In this document: piece by piece, positions 11,622-24,771 of the stretch
How positions within the stretch are numbered: the first letter of the stretch is position 1
Layout: every line of letters starts with the position of its first letter
DNA from: Perognathus longimembris pacificus
Lineage: Eukaryota > Chordata > Mammalia > Rodentia > Heteromyidae
DNA length: 64,000 nt
Reading direction: 5' to 3'
Assembly (NCBI RefSeq): GCF_023159225.1
Contig: NC_063163.1
Coordinates: 108,779,885 to 108,843,884 of the forward strand
The notes under the pieces: model-generated
What the model saw: the letters and a program-made list of their open reading frames with translations, nothing else
Databases searched by the model: none
What the model was told of the DNA's origin: nothing
Position numbers and translations under genes: made by a program

Positions 11622-12054
11622 GTGAGAAGTCTTGAAACTTATACTGCTAGTAATATGAGAACAGTGATCTGTCCATGCTCTCCAAAACTATAAAAACTTC
11701 CTTTTATACATAAGTGAGGTAGAATATAATTAATGCAAAGGCTATAAAGTTTCACATAGTTTTAGAATTTTGTTTCTTATTTACCTTTGTTTTAAGTGGT
11801 AAAATAAGTAGCAACATAAAAATTATTTCTGAACTCTTTATTTGTTATACAACAGATTCTTTAGGAACTATTTATCCTCTGGAATTGAGATCCTATTCCC
11901 CTGAGCACTGTTAGTGAAAGTATAAAATAGCACAATAAGCACTATGGAAAATAGTATAGACATTCTTCAGAAAGTTAAAGAAAAGAATTAATGTAAAACC
12001 CAGATATTCCAGTCTTGGTTTATATCAAAAATAACTAAGAAAATCATCAAGGTT

Positions 12055-12210
12055 CCCCAGTTCCACATTTTACCTTTTCCCCTGCTCTAGCCCTTGGCAA
12101 CCACCATTCTACTCTGTTAAGGATTAGACTAATTTAGTATACTTACTCAGTGTCTGTGTTTTGGGACTGACTGACTTCACTTAGCACAATATCCTCAAGG
12201 TTCAATTCTG
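12055..12210 (-). mobile_element. Old L1 3'UTR remnant abutting an exon
   Basis: The stretch CCTTGGCAACCACCATTCTA to CACTTAGCACAATATCCTCA matches the widely shared ancient L1 3'UTR block found in many mammals (minus orientation). It ends within about 10 bases of the acceptor at 12217. Sequence at 11905-12050 resembles an L1 ORF2 end in + orientation, so two fragments may meet here. Confidence 0.65.
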
Positions 12211-12217
12211 TTTTTAG

Positions 12218-12373
12218 TCACCTCCAGGTTTGAAGAAGAATTTAATGCGTACTTATGAGTCTTGGACTCCTGAGCAAATTAGCAAAAAAGACAACATACA
12301 TCGAGCTCATGCTCTCTTTAGTTTTGCATGGTTTCATGCCGCATGTCAAGAAAGAAGAAATTACATTCCACAG
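12218..12373 (+). CDS. DYNC2H1: DYNC2H1 coding exon (window exon 5), AAA6 to C-terminal domain
   Basis: Fifty-two whole codons between CTGTTTTTAG and GTACTT. It encodes PPGLKKNLMRTYESW and FHAACQERRNYIPQ, both standard dynein heavy-chain blocks (P-P-x-G-L-x-x-N-L, then FHA-x-x-QERR). The sequence just upstream of the acceptor, to about 12 bases from the exon, resembles an L1 3'UTR, so the 3' splice signals may lie in repeat-derived DNA. Confidence 0.97.
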
Positions 12374-13639
12374 GTACTTCAGTTGTAATGTGGCTAATGT
12401 TGATGCATTTATGTTTCTAACTCAAATTTTTGTTCCAATCTTCTGGACTGCATATAGTTACTGCTTCACATTTCACTGAATTAGAATATTAAAGCAATCT
12501 GTGACCCATGGTAAATATTCAGTGCTAACACTTTTACACCTTATATCTCACAGACATCATCAAACTTCAAAACCTGAATCCTCATACCCTTTTCCTATAA
12601 AAAGGCATTGGTATCCATCTACTTTCTTGAGATAGAGTCCTAGGAGGTTTTTTTAAAGTGTATTTTTGTGAATTTCTGACTTGATCCATTATTTGCTTAT
12701 GTCTACTACCTGTGTCCTCTTCACCATTTCCCCCAGCTTTGTTTTCTCTCACTGGGACTGCTTTGTGAGCTTACCTTCTGACTGTGCTTCCTGTAATTTG
12801 CATTTAGCAGCCAGACTTGTCTTTCTGTGAGTTTGATTATTCCATTACTTTGCTTAAAACTCATCAAAGGCTTTTTTACTTGGGGAAAATATGCAAATTC
12901 TGGTTCAAAAGGAAGGATCTCTTCAGCCCCCTCTCAGCCCAAGTCTACTGTTCTCAGTTCTTTACTTACACTGTCTTTGAGGTATGAATCCACACAAAGG
13001 ATCTAGAGCTGCATTTGTCTGTTGTCACGGCAGCCATACCCGGTGCTAATCCATTTATTCCACAAGTCCCTCTCAACCATAAATTGGATATTTGTCCCCT
13101 CTTTAGATTTTTTCCCATCCTTAATTTTTCAACTTTGCCTTTTTCTGTTGGGAAACTTGTTCCTCATACCTTCTCCTTGTCTCATCCTCCCTTAAGCTGC
13201 TGTCTCTACTTGACTTACATGTCAAAGTAAGAATATTGGTTTGGAACCTAGACAGACTTTGACTGGATAGTAGGTTTGGTTAAAACATTTTAAAAAAATT
13301 TTTCTGTTTAAGGGTGTGTGTTCTTTCCAGATCCTTAATTCCTAAATGTTTTATAACTTAATATTGATGATATTCTTTCTTTAAAACTATGATGCAAAAT
13401 GCTACTGCCCCTCTAATTTATATTCCTAGCTCAGCTTACTTCTTTTAGGTCTGAGTTTGGATACTCAACTACTCATTTGACTTGTCTACTTGTGTATCTC
13501 CAAAAAGTGATGGGAAAGCCATGTACTCTGGATACATTTGTAGAATCCAGGCTTCTTATGAGCCTGTTACCATATTGTCATTGGCTTAAACAGGATACTC
13601 CATATGATTTTGTTGAATACATTTTGCTTTAAAATTATC

Positions 13640-13725
13640 TTGGGCTGAAGGTAAGATTTAGTGATATCGTGCTTACCAACAATGAGGCCCTGGGCTCAAT
13701 CCTCAGTACCTTAAAAATAAAGAGC
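13640..13725 (+). mobile_element. ID-like monomer SINE, diverged
   Basis: GGGCTGAAGGTAAGATTTAG, then AATGAGGCCCTGGGCTCAAT and CCTCAGTACC resemble a decayed tRNA-Ala-derived ID head. It has no right module. Confidence 0.5.
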
Positions 13726-14526
13726 AGTCAACAACAAGCCTTCCAATAAAAATATTTAAAATTATTAAACTTTTGTGTACTGATCTCATGATAATTCTTA
13801 CAACTTTAAAATTTTCAGTGAATAGTTACCATCAGTTGAATTCAACACATGTTTAGTATCAGTTGTAACACTTCTCCTTTTCATTATAAACTTCTCCCTT
13901 CATTATAAACTGATACAATCGCTTATTATCTTCCTAACAAATTCTCTAATACTTTTGTCTCCCAATCTGTTCTTCCCCTTTCCCATCAGGATAACTTACT
14001 TCTTAGCTTGGGTTTGATCTCATTCTTATCTATACCAAGTACATTCCTTTCTATCAATCTTAATACAGTTTGTAGTTGTGGATTTATCTAAGTTATAGTC
14101 TCAACCTCACTTGTTCCTGCATTTGACTGAAGGCTACTTGAGAGAAGGTGTTATTTCTATTTGGGTTTATTCTTGTGTGCCCACATCCTCACCTATAATA
14201 AAATTTAAGAAATATTTTTTAAATGATGAATGAAATCTGTATCAGTATTCCTCAAAACCAATGCTACCCAAGTATTAAATTTAATGTGAACTTGCTTTAT
14301 TATATAATTGCTTAGAGTTAATGGGAGCCTCACAGAAATTGTTTTTGATGTTTTGTATTGTTCTCTCTATTGTAGAGCTCTGTGGATTTTCTTTTACCTA
14401 GTATTGCTATTAGATATAGCAATGTTATATAGATTCAGTATGAATGAATGTGCAGAAAACAATGTTAAGTACTTTTGAGACTCTTGTAATGTTTTTCTTC
14501 TCATGTTTGTAGAGAAAGTTTATAGT

Positions 14527-14736
14527 AGGCTGGGAATATGGCCTAGTGGCAAGAATGCCTCGTATACATGAAGCCCTAGGTTTAATTCCTCAGCACCACA
14601 TATATAGAAAACGGCCAGAAGTGGAGCTGTGGCTAAAGTGGCAGAGTGCTAGCCTTGAGCAAAAAGAAGCCAGGGACAGTGCTCAGGCTCTGAGTCCAAG
14701 CCCCAGGACTGGCAAAAAAAAAAAAAAGAAAAAAAA
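14527..14736 (+). mobile_element. Dimeric SINE, sense
   Basis: GGCTGGGAATATGGCC head, GGCCAGAAGTGGAGCTGTGG right module, A-tail with one G. Confidence 0.88.
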
Positions 14737-14930
14737 TAACGTGTATAGCTAGATAGCATAAGTTTTAGGAAATAACTCATTGTGAAGAGTTTAGAATAAA
14801 AAATTTACTATACCAATTTTATCACATTTACGTGTATTTTATGTATAAATTATAAACTAATATGGCTCATGCTTTAAAGGTTAGTATGTTTGTTAAATAT
14901 AAAGTGTATTGGTTTAATTAAAAATTCTCA

Positions 14931-15131
14931 TGGGCTGGGGATATAGCCTAGTGGCAAGAGTGCCTGCCTCGGATACACGAGGCCCTAGGTTCGATTCCCC
15001 AGCACCACATATACAGAAAAACGGCCAGAAGCGGCGCTGTGGCTCAAGTGGCAGAGTGCTAGCCTTGAGCGGGAAGAAGCCAGGGACAGTGCTCAGGCCC
15101 TGAGTCCAAGGCCCAGGACTGGCCAAAAAAA

Positions 15132-15173
<42 letters not shown>
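14931..15173 (+). mobile_element. Dimeric SINE, young 'GCGGG' subfamily, with (AAAT)n tail, sense
   Basis: Flanked by AAAATTCTCA (14921-14930 and 15174-15183). Near-identical to the 3991 copy. Its A-tail has become a regular AAAT repeat of about 50 bp. Confidence 0.93.
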
Positions 15174-15174
<1 letters not shown>

Positions 15175-15176
15175 AA
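15127..15176 (+). repeat. (AAAT)n microsatellite
   Basis: About 12 uninterrupted units growing out of the SINE A-tail, 125 bp upstream of the exon at 15301. Confidence 0.9.
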
Positions 15177-15300
15177 ATTCTCAAATTTTATTTTAAAAAA
15201 TATCTTGAGCATTTTTTTAATTGTGAAAGTAGCCAAAAGTATATACATATGCCTTGAATGCTGCTTAATTCCTTACAACATTTTAAATTTGTCTTGTTAG

Positions 15301-15376
15301 GGTTGGACCAAATTTTATGAGTTTTCTTTATCAGATCTTCGGGCTGGATACAACATTATTGACAGACTCTTTGACG
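15301..15376 (+). CDS. DYNC2H1: DYNC2H1 coding exon (window exon 6)
   Basis: Seventy-six bases between CTTGTTAG and GTAAGT. It encodes GWTKFYEFSLSDLRAGYNII, matching the dynein G-W-x-x-x-YEF-x-x-x-DLR block after the QERR helix, and ends with one base of a glycine codon completed by the next exon. Confidence 0.96.
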
Positions 15377-15978
15377 GTAAGTTCTCACGATGACAGTTTC
15401 TATCTCTGATAGATTTGACTTGCTGTCTTATTAAGAGTGTGATTTTCCAGAAGTGTCTTAACTTCCTATCACAAAATTGACTTGCTCTTTTAGTTTTTAA
15501 TATCCTGACTGTCAAAGCCTTTGTTATCTGAGTGTCTTGTATTAGCTACAGTGGTTATTTTATATATCCCATTAGATTTCTCTGTAGCCTATAGGAAGCA
15601 GAAAGCTAGAAGATCTCATGTCCTGCCTGGGTGGTGGATATTACTGGAAAGTTGAGTTGATGAATGTAGAAGGTGAAGGAGAGCAAATATAGGCATCATA
15701 ATCTATGTGTGTACATGAAATGGAACAAGCAAACTCAGTAAGACTGATTTGTGAAGGGGGATTTGGGACATATGAAAATGATGTGGGAGTGACACCAAAA
15801 TGCATTGTAAGCAGAAAGGGACATGGTGAAATGAATCCCCTGTACAACTAAGTGGTGCTAATAAAAAGTGATTTATTTAGTTGTGTTATATACATTCTGC
15901 CACAACCGATAAATATTGTTGTCAATAATTTCATTAGCCTTTTAAAATGAAATTAATAAAAGTATTTTTAACTTATAG

Positions 15979-16187
15979 GATCCAAAGACATACAGTGGGA
16001 ATTTGTACATGGTTTGCTTGAAAATGCTATTTATGGAGGACGAGTAGATAACTATTTTGATCTTAGAGTTCTTCAATCATATCTGAAGCAGTTTTTTAAC
16101 TCTTCAGTAATTGATGTATTAAATCAAAGGAACAAGAAAAGTGTTTTTCCATATTCCATATCTCTACCAAAATCCTGCAGCATCTTG
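15979..16187 (+). CDS. DYNC2H1: DYNC2H1 coding exon (window exon 7)
   Basis: Two hundred and nine bases between CTTATAG and GTAGGT. Two bases complete the split glycine, then 69 codons include WEFVHGLLENAIYGGRVDNY, the nearly universal dynein YGGR motif that closes AAA6, and a helical segment with LQSYLKQFFN. The open frame runs on into the intron past 16187, but the donor and the next exon fit the family, so the extension is not coding. Confidence 0.97.
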
Positions 16188-16779
16188 GTAGGTAATATTA
16201 ATCATTTTCAATCTATTATACTAGATATATATTGGGGTTATTTTAACATTGTTAAAAATAGGTTATTTTCAGAAACCCATGTTGTTATTCCTAGGACAGA
16301 TTGTTTTGTCAATATACTATGTAAGTGGCTCTATGAACTTTCGGGTATGTATTGAAGATTTATTGATTATAGTGATGATTGACTAGTGTTTAGGCAAATC
16401 TGCAGTTGCCAAGAAAAATCTCTAGTGTAGGGCTCCTGTTAATAGCTAGAATGGAAGATGTTCCTTTCTAATAGGCCTGACCTGCTCTAATAAACTGAGG
16501 AGTGCAAAAGAAATCAAGTTTTCTTAAATTTTATCTTGAGTTTCTGGCTCATAAACTCAAAACAGTCCTGAATATATGCAAGGAAATCACAGCAACTATA
16601 GTGTTTGTTTCTTTGAGTAAGATGTAGCTTTGGCCTCTAGTCATCACTTGCAAGACTTCCAGAATGCAGTCATCTTCCAGAAAACAGTATTAATATAGTC
16701 TAAATTTCAGCCCTACTTCAGTTTTACAAATGTCCCAATATTTCACCGCTTCAAATATGTACGTATGTGTGTATATATG

Positions 16780-17070
16780 TATTCCCAGGTTTTGAACTCA
16801 GGGCCTCCTGATTGCTACCACTTGACACATATTCCCAGCTCTTTGTTGTTTTATTTCTGTTTTAGGTAGGATCTCATGTTTCTGTTCAGTGATCCTTCCG
16901 CTTACACTTCTCAGATAGCTGAGAGCGTAGGTACATACCAAGCACAACTGGTTTATTTGTTGAGATAGAACCTTGCTAACTTTTTGCTCAGGCTGGCCTT
17001 AACTGTTGTTCATCTGATCTCTGCCCTCCTCAGTAGCTGGGATTATAAGGATGAGTCCCTACCCCCAGCC
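16780..17070 (-). mobile_element. Old B1/ID-type SINE remnants, antisense
   Basis: CCCAGGTTTTGAACTCAGGG, CTCAGGCTGGCCTTAACTG and CTCAGTAGCTGGGATTATAA are decayed relatives of rodent B1-dID elements. Confidence 0.5.
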
Positions 17071-17687
17071 TACATCAAATAGTTTTATGAATTGCAAATG
17101 GGTATGTGCATATATGTGTGAGATTATATGTTTTCCTCATTTGTGTGATGTCTTTTTTCTCACTCAAATATCTTCCAAGATAATACTTTTGTTTCAATGA
17201 CATGATTGCTAAAACACCAAAACTTTGAAAACTAATATTAACATTAATATTTCACAGGTTTACAGAAGTTTCCATGTTTTGGAGAACATTTTCTGGAACA
17301 TTTATCTTAATTTTATACCAGTATGAGCTGAATTCTGAAGTTTAGTTTTAGGCAGACTGCAGGAAAAGAAATGACAAAATTTTCTAAATCATCTAACGAA
17401 ACATCTTACCCAAAGTTGTTATAGACCTGTAGATATCATTGTTTTAATGAATTCAGATAGCTTTGATGGGGATCTGTATAAGAAAATAAAGAGTATCAAA
17501 TAATTGATGCCCAGAGAAGTATTAATGTGAAAATATTTCTTATGGATAACAGATGAAGTATAGTGAGCTTTGCCTAGGAAATGTAAAATATGAATAACTG
17601 TAATATTTTACAATATCCATTCCTCCTAGTTCTGGTGGTTGTAAATTCAGTATCGAATGAGAAACCTTTTCACTTTTTTGCATCCAG

Positions 17688-17792
17688 GACTATCGTGCTG
17701 TCATTGATAAACTTCCAGAGGATGATAAACCGAGTTTCTTTGGTCTGCCTGCCAATATTGCTCGCTCATCTCAGCGCATGATCAGTTCTCAG
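17688..17792 (+). CDS. DYNC2H1: DYNC2H1 coding exon (window exon 8), C-terminal domain
   Basis: Thirty-five whole codons between TGCATCCAG and GTAACC. It encodes DYRAVIDKLPEDDKPSFFGL then PANIARSSQRMISSQ, where dynein heavy chains carry the conserved P-x-x-FG-L-x-x-N-A block at the start of the C-terminal domain. Confidence 0.97.
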
Positions 17793-18689
17793 GTAACCTA
17801 AGAAAACACCTCCCTTTTAGAAAAATGCTGCTGAGCCTGAATCCAGCAGCCTTAAATTTCTTTAGTACAAACCCCAAAAGCTTTCTTCTATTATTGTTGA
17901 ATTGCCTGTTTTGCAGTTTTAATGTTCATTTCATGTATTGTAAAAATTGCTACCTTTTGTGTTTATAAAAATGTAAGTGTTCCTAGGTACAAATAGCCTC
18001 CTCCTCCTCTATGCCAGCTGAAGATATTCCTTTTGCTTTTCCTTTTCTTATATAGTGTCAACTCAGATAGTCTATGAGAGGACATGAATGTTACTGAGTT
18101 TCCTTTCATACATGATTACACTCTAGGTTTTTCTCTGCAGGTTTTTACCTGATCTAAAATAAAGATTATTGTTTTATGTACTATATAATAAAATTTTTAT
18201 TATTAACTATACATATTGTGAAATAAAATATGCATAAAAATAAAATATGTGTAAAATAATATTTTATAGTACCCACTTTAATAGTATTTGCAGGGAATTA
18301 TTTTTTGGTGTGTATATTCACATTGGCTCTTAAAATATATTCTCCTGCTTGAAGTAAACCCAAGAGAACTTTATTTAAGAATAAATATATAATCCACTTT
18401 TATTTTTCTCTATTTTAGTGTATAAAACATGCTGCTTGTGTATAAATTGTATCTGTAGAAAAATACAGATAAATACACAATTGTATATAACATACATTTC
18501 TCTATTGTGCATATATAACTTATCTATATATATATATAACATATACATTACATTTAACATGATTCTAATTGTAGTACTGTTTGGAGGTACATAGGGAGTT
18601 AGGAGATGAAGAGAGAAAGATTATCCTATAGCCAACATAATGCCTAAGTATCAGATTCCAAAGATACTGAAATCTCAGTGTTGTTTTGA

Positions 18690-19400
18690 TTTATGTTTCT
18701 TTATGATAAGCAATTTTGAGTATTTGTTAACATATTTATTGGTAGTTGTACAACTTTTGAGAATTTTCTGTTCAGTTCATTTGCTACTTTATTAATTGAA
18801 TTGATTCTTTGGGAGTTTAGGTTTTTGAGTTCCTTGTATATTCTGGTTATTAATCCCTTGTCTGATATATAGCTGCCAAAGATTTCTTCCCATTCTGCAG
18901 GTCATCTCTTTCTGACTGGGCGATTTCATTAGACCTGTCTTCAAATTCACATAGTTTTTATCCTACCATATCAAGTTGTTGAAGCTTTCAACTGTATTTT
19001 AAATTTTAACTTAATCTCTCACTTCCCAGTTTTCTTTTTGGTTATTTCGTAAACATTCTTCTGAATTTTATATATTCTCTATTCATCTTTTAATTTCATT
19101 TAGTTTTTCTGTATCTTAAAGCTCATTGAGCTTTTTATTATCATCCTTTTAAATTTTTTGTTAGGTATCTTTATTTTGTGTAGTCACATTTGTGTTGTGA
19201 AATTAAGTATACCAATGTTCAGTGTATATGTGTTTATAATTGTTAGATCCGCTTATGGGTTGTTCTCCTTATCAGTATGAACTGAACTTCTTTGTCTATT
19301 GACTAAATTTGGTTTGAAGTCTGTTTTGTCAGATATTACTGTGGTGAGTTCTGCGTGGTTTGGGATCTTTTAAATTTTTAATGCACAATTAAAATGTATG
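18690..19400 (-). mobile_element. Old L1 remnants (ORF2-like), antisense
   Basis: The parts around 18830-18945 (GTTCCTTGTATATTCTGGTT, then CCCATTCTGCAGGTCATCTC) and 19230-19370 (GTCTATTTTGTC-like blocks) resemble divergent L1 ORF2 in minus orientation. The boundaries are vague and the copy is heavily decayed. Confidence 0.55.
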
Positions 19401-20784
19401 TTATTTAAAGTAATCCTTAACTAGCCACGATTCCCCTTCCAGCAAAGTTAAACCCTGGGCAGTATCTGTGTTCTTTCTGCTGTTCCCACTTACCTCAGAA
19501 TTCCCTGAAAAATTTGTCTGAAAGGTAGGCTAAGCTCTATCCGAGGTCTGTAAAGTAGACTGCATAAAAACAAGGCTTTGGAATCTATTTGGGGTTTGGG
19601 GTGATTCTTAGACACCGCCAGCTTTGAGAGCATCCATGTTACAGTTAGGAGAGACTGCAAAGAATGCCCAGACTTGTTATTCTAAAGGCATGAAATCTGC
19701 TCACATGTAGTAATTGTTCTTAAGGTCTGAGTGCAGAGTTAAAGCAATCTAGTAAAATATTAGACTGGTGAAAAAAGGCTTGAGGAATAACCTATTGAAA
19801 TTTATTTATAGTGCTAACCAGTACCAGGGTCATAACATTTTTTACCCTCACATGAATGCCTTAAACTTAGGAATTTCTACAACTTGATAACTCTTAATTT
19901 TGCTCTTCCATTCAAAACGTACAAATAAACAAAAAGTCTCCACTTGTACTGAGTTTGTCATTTGGTTCCATGGTTATTAGAAAGAAATGTCATATTATTG
20001 AGTATTTAAGACATTATATATTGATGATTCTGAGCTGTGACTTAAGGGACTTACGTTTAATAAAATGGTAATGTACAATTCTTAAGATAGTTTCCAGCAA
20101 AAGGTTTCTCTTTTTTAGAAACCAATGAATCTCTGGAGAAATATGAGATAGAGTGAAAGTTTGGTATAAATACTTTTTTAGTTTTCTGCATCTAGTCATT
20201 GTATTGCATGATTTACCCAAAATAGATGTTTTAACTGACATTTGAATCCACATTTACATAAGCACTTAAATCTTTCCATGGAGACTTTAGATACAGGCAA
20301 ATAAGAATGGACCTCTCAGTATATCTATGACCTTAGGCCAGTCTGATTGTATCAGTCTTTCCATAGAAAGATGGATAGTTTCATATTCTGTAGATAGTAA
20401 CATAAACAGTCATTTTTTCCTCTAGTTACTTGGCATCTAACTCAGTGTAAAATCAGTCTCTGAGCTCTGCAAGATCTCACATACTCAGGCCCTCATTGCG
20501 TGAGTCTTCTAATCATCTTTTCCTTACTCTGTTGTAACTGTACCAACCATATAGATTCTTCTTGAACTTCTTCTGCCTAAGATCCTCCATACTTCCCCTA
20601 TCCATCACCCTGACATCCATACCTTCCACATCTGCATGGTTTAATCTGCAGGTCTGTAAATATTATAAGCATTCATATGAAATAGTATTCCCTTTCAACA
20701 CTTATACCACTTATTTCCTTAACTTGCTTTATTTATTTTATTTGTGTTGTTACTATCTTCAGTTTTTAGTTCTGCATTTGTTTT

Positions 20785-20900
20785 TAAGTATTTGTGCAAA
20801 GGAATTGCCATTTAACAAAGCAGTTTATGAACACAGTGCATCTTGATCAATGTCATCCCTGTCAACAATCTCACTCATCCCTCTCCTACCCCTCCCACTC
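20785..20900 (-). repeat. L1 3'-end-like repeat, copy 1
   Basis: It contains AGCAGTTTATGAACACAGTG and CTTGATCAATGTCATCCC. The same blocks recur at 21280-21375 and, more diverged, at 57785-57875. The order of motifs parallels the 3'UTR of the younger L1 (GTACA-AGAG, a central block, then ACC-CCTCCC), so I read it as an older L1 lineage; this is inference. Confidence 0.4.
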
Positions 20901-21279
20901 GTCTTAATTTTGTAAGAAATACATTAGATTCTTGACTGCATTTTCCCCTCCTTATTCATCTACTCCTTTCCCCTTGACCTGACCCCACAGGTACTGTTAT
21001 ACTTGTAAAAATAGTAGTATTATGTACATACATATTATCTCTCTCACATACAAACATTAGACAAGTAGGGCTTACTGTATACATGTATTGTTCAGGCACA
21101 GGTAAAGAGGATGGTGATAATACCACCAAAAATATGGGAGAAAATTGACAAACTAAAATTACATAACCAAGTACCAAAGAAAAGAATGTTTTCAGATACC
21201 AAAGTCTCAAAAAATTTACCTTCCTTATACTTTTTCTCAAACACACACATGCCTAGAAATGTAGTTTTCACTTTTCTCT

Positions 21280-21375
21280 TTAAGTAGCTGTACAAGAGTT
21301 GACATTCAATAGAGCAGTTTATGAGCATAGTTCCTCTTGATCAGTGTCACCCCTTTGAACATTTTCACTTGTAGA
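21280..21375 (-). repeat. L1 3'-end-like repeat, copy 2
   Basis: It carries GAGCAGTTTATGAGCATAGT and CTTGATCAGTGTCACCCC, a near match to the copy about 500 bp upstream. Direct orientation relative to copy 1. Confidence 0.4.
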
Positions 21376-24300
21376 GAATGGAGAATAGGGGAGTGAGACT
21401 TGGAGCAAAAAGATGAGTTAGAAAGAAGATGCAGAAGGCTAGTGATATTGCTCAAAAACAGTAGCAGGCTTTGGAAGGGAATTGCTACTAATCAAAGTAT
21501 AAGTAGCTTTACTTTTTTGTAAAAGTTTCATATGTGTTTTCTATAAGAGCTACCCATTTTTCTTTAAGTGCTAATAACTACATGATTTTCCTAAACATGT
21601 TTTGGAGTTCCAGAATATTATTACATTTTCATAGACTCAGACGCAGTTTGATAGCAAAGTTCTTCAAATGTGTCATACTTATTCCTAAAATGCAGTGATG
21701 AGTTTTCTGTTGCCAAAGATTGAGGATTAATTGCTAGTATAATCATTTTAGAGCATGGCACTGAATGGCTTTTATGAGCCATTCACAGCAGTTGTGATTC
21801 CTCATGTTCAGCAGCTGCAGTTATCCTGACTCAAATACTTTGTCATCATTATTAAAGAAGTCACAAGTTCCTGATAGATTCATATTTTTTTAAATAAAGG
21901 AGCTTAAGTTATATTTTTCTCTTGGCTAACCTTCTATCTGAATGGAATAATGTGTATTTCAGGAAAATATCTGTTAGTTTCTACTTTGCCAGTAGCATGA
22001 TCAGTAATGTGAGATGCTATGTACCTGATATAGTAACTTCTGACGAATATGAGTGAGTACTTTTCACATCTTCAGTTCTAAGACCATATAAATCAAAAGC
22101 CAGTAGACTGAAAGACAACATCAATCTATTTCCTTTGGTAATAATGTATTGATTTCACTTTAATTCTTTTGAATGTTTATGTAAAAATAATAAAATATTA
22201 TACACTTGAACTTGAGGCTTTTGTAGGCTATCTAGTAAGAAATTTAAACATCTCTTAATTTGGAAATAAAAAGTAACAGGAAAGAATTAAGTGCTTATCT
22301 TTCCCTTTTTGTGCATTATGTCATAGTAATGAAAGAAAAGTTGAAGAACAAAGCTCTTCTTTGTTGACTAATTCTAGAAAATATAGAAGGAAGAATGGGC
22401 TTTCACAAAATGATTTTTAAAAAGTGTGGAAGATTGAATCTGGTGGATGGAAGGTTGATGAAGAAATGTACAAGGAAAGGCTGCTGTTACCACTTTGCCC
22501 AGTGATGAGCTTTTTGCGAAGTGGAGGCATTCTGAGTGTAAAGCAGAATAAGATACTTTACAAAGGAATTCCTTAAAAACAACAACAACAAGCTTTTCCT
22601 TAAGAAAAAACAGAGACAATGAATACATGACACATGACATAGGGTCCAGAATGAGATATTTTCTAAGTCCCCACCACTGCCCACCATGACCTAAGATTTC
22701 CCACCTGCCTCAGTTACCAATAGCAGCATCCTGGGAACCAAGTCTTTGTTCATAATGGACCCTTGGGCGACATTATCCTACACACCAACCATACCATGTC
22801 TTCAAATGAAAACATGCTAGAGAGGAGGAGAAGCCTGCCAGGAGACGTTTCAGGAATTTCTGAATATCTGTTTCTTAGGTCTTTGACATGAGGACCAGTG
22901 GAATAGCAACAAATTCTATATTTAGTCATTGTTTTGCGAGGTATCCAAAGTGTTCTTATTTCATAACACAAGCTTGGAGTATATATACATAGACTACAGA
23001 AGAGTCCATATAAATATGCTGCTAATGGATGGCATTCTGTCCTCTCTGACATGACCTTAAGGCAGTACTGGTGAAAAAGTTATCTAACTGGTTTCATATA
23101 TGATTAATTCAAATTATCTGTGTTTTATAAAAAGATAAGTATGTTAGAATTTGAAGAAATAAATGATGGCCCCTTGTTAAAACCTTATTAATAAGAATTT
23201 TTGTATATTTGAGCTTGTAATCAGGTTTATTAAGCATCATAATAATTTGTTAACTCAGCATCATGTGTTTTTCTAGGACAAAAAGCATGATCCTTTGGCC
23301 TTGTTTACATTTTATTAAAATAGTTTCTACCTTCATGTGTAAGAAGTACTTGTGCTTTGTTTCCTTTACAATTCTCTCTGTAGTCATTTGCTGTCAAGTT
23401 TGACAAATTTAAACACAAGTAAGTGATAGCAGTGTTACCAAAGTTAAAACTGTACATCTCCTGACTACCAACTAGTGATGTTTTGTAGTGTAGCAAAGCT
23501 GATAAATTAGGTGCTATTGCAGAGTTCAGCTAGAACAAATGAAAATAATTTATCAGAAAAACAAAGAAAATCAAATGCTGAATCACCACAGCTTTTTAAG
23601 ACCAGAAAATCAATCAAAAGCACAAGTAAGTTTAACAGCATGACTGTGAATGTTTAATGATGAAATAGCTTATTCGTTCTGAAAGACTTGTAGCACTTAT
23701 TAACAATTTTACTAACATAGCAACTTAACATATGAAATATAACTTAATATGTTAATGAAAAATAACAGATCTCTCAAAACAAAAGCAGAAAAGTAATTAA
23801 CAATGCTTCAAATGTCATAAATTTAAACTAGTGACTTGGGAAATGTATAGGTTTTTTTAAATTTTATGTTAGCTAAATAATAGATCAGATAATTAACGTT
23901 CAGTTGAAACATTAAAGAACCATCACCTCATTGGCATTTAAGATTATCTGTGGTCTAGAATACTGTATAATATTCTGGATTATTACTATAAGTGCTTATG
24001 AAGGTTAATTTTCTTTAAATAGGAGCTATTAAACATTTTAGAAAGTGTGAACAATTGACTTTTGATGAGAATTATGACAAACTAAGGAAGTTGCAGAGGT
24101 GAATGTAAGTAGTGAATGTGTACTTGGCTTCATTCTCACTATTGGGCTGATACTTCTTTGGAGCCTTATATGTAGAGGAAACACTGAAATGACAGCTTAA
24201 AATTAATTGAGTTTAAAAAGTTGTATTTATGAAATTTGGTCACCAACCAGCAATGGGTTAGCATTGCTTTACCACTTTACTATGCTACAATTATTTTGCT

Positions 24301-24654
24301 AGTTTCTACTTTTAAAGAATTCATCTCTTTTAGTATTTTGAAATTATGGAATTTAAATCAGGCTGGAAAACATGGATTTCAAAAATTAGCTGAGAAGTTA
24401 CTAATAATGGGTAATGAGTGCTTTCTTAATAAACAGCTTTTGAATTGAAAGCCATTATAGTCTATAATTTTATAATAGTTTTCCTCATCTTTATTTTTTT
24501 AACTATTCAGGTAAATCTGTAAAATATGAAAGCAGTTGGCAGAGATAAGATTAAAACCACTTTGTAATCTGATACTTATTTTTGTAAATGAAATGTGGTA
24601 AACTGTTATATCTGTTAGGAGTTATTTTCATTTATTGATACTTTCTTCATTCAG

Positions 24655-24771
24655 GTTATTTCACAGCTGAGGATCTTGGGCAGATCAGTAACTGCTGGCT
24701 GCAAGTTTGATAGAGAAATCTGGTCTAATGAACTGTCTCCTGTCCTCAATCTCTGGAAGAAACTAAACCAG
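24655..24771 (+). CDS. DYNC2H1: DYNC2H1 coding exon (window exon 9), C-terminal domain
   Basis: Thirty-nine whole codons between TTCATTCAG and GTTAGT. It encodes VISQLRILGRSVTAGCKFDR and ends in LNLWKKLNQ. The donor is followed within 20 bases by the T-rich end of an antisense L1, so the splice site sits almost next to the insertion. Confidence 0.96.

Larger units (their letters stand above)
19400..24654. other. Large intron, mostly unassigned
   Basis: AT-rich intron between the exons at 17688 and 24655. It contains L1-3'-end-like blocks at 20785 and 21280. I see no exon, RNA gene or young SINE in the rest. Confidence 0.5.

Noticed and set aside
16014..16355. 113-residue open frame starting with an internal methionine
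   Set aside because: It is the DYNC2H1 exon 15979-16187 read past its donor into intron; the phase and the next exon at 17688 show the true boundary.
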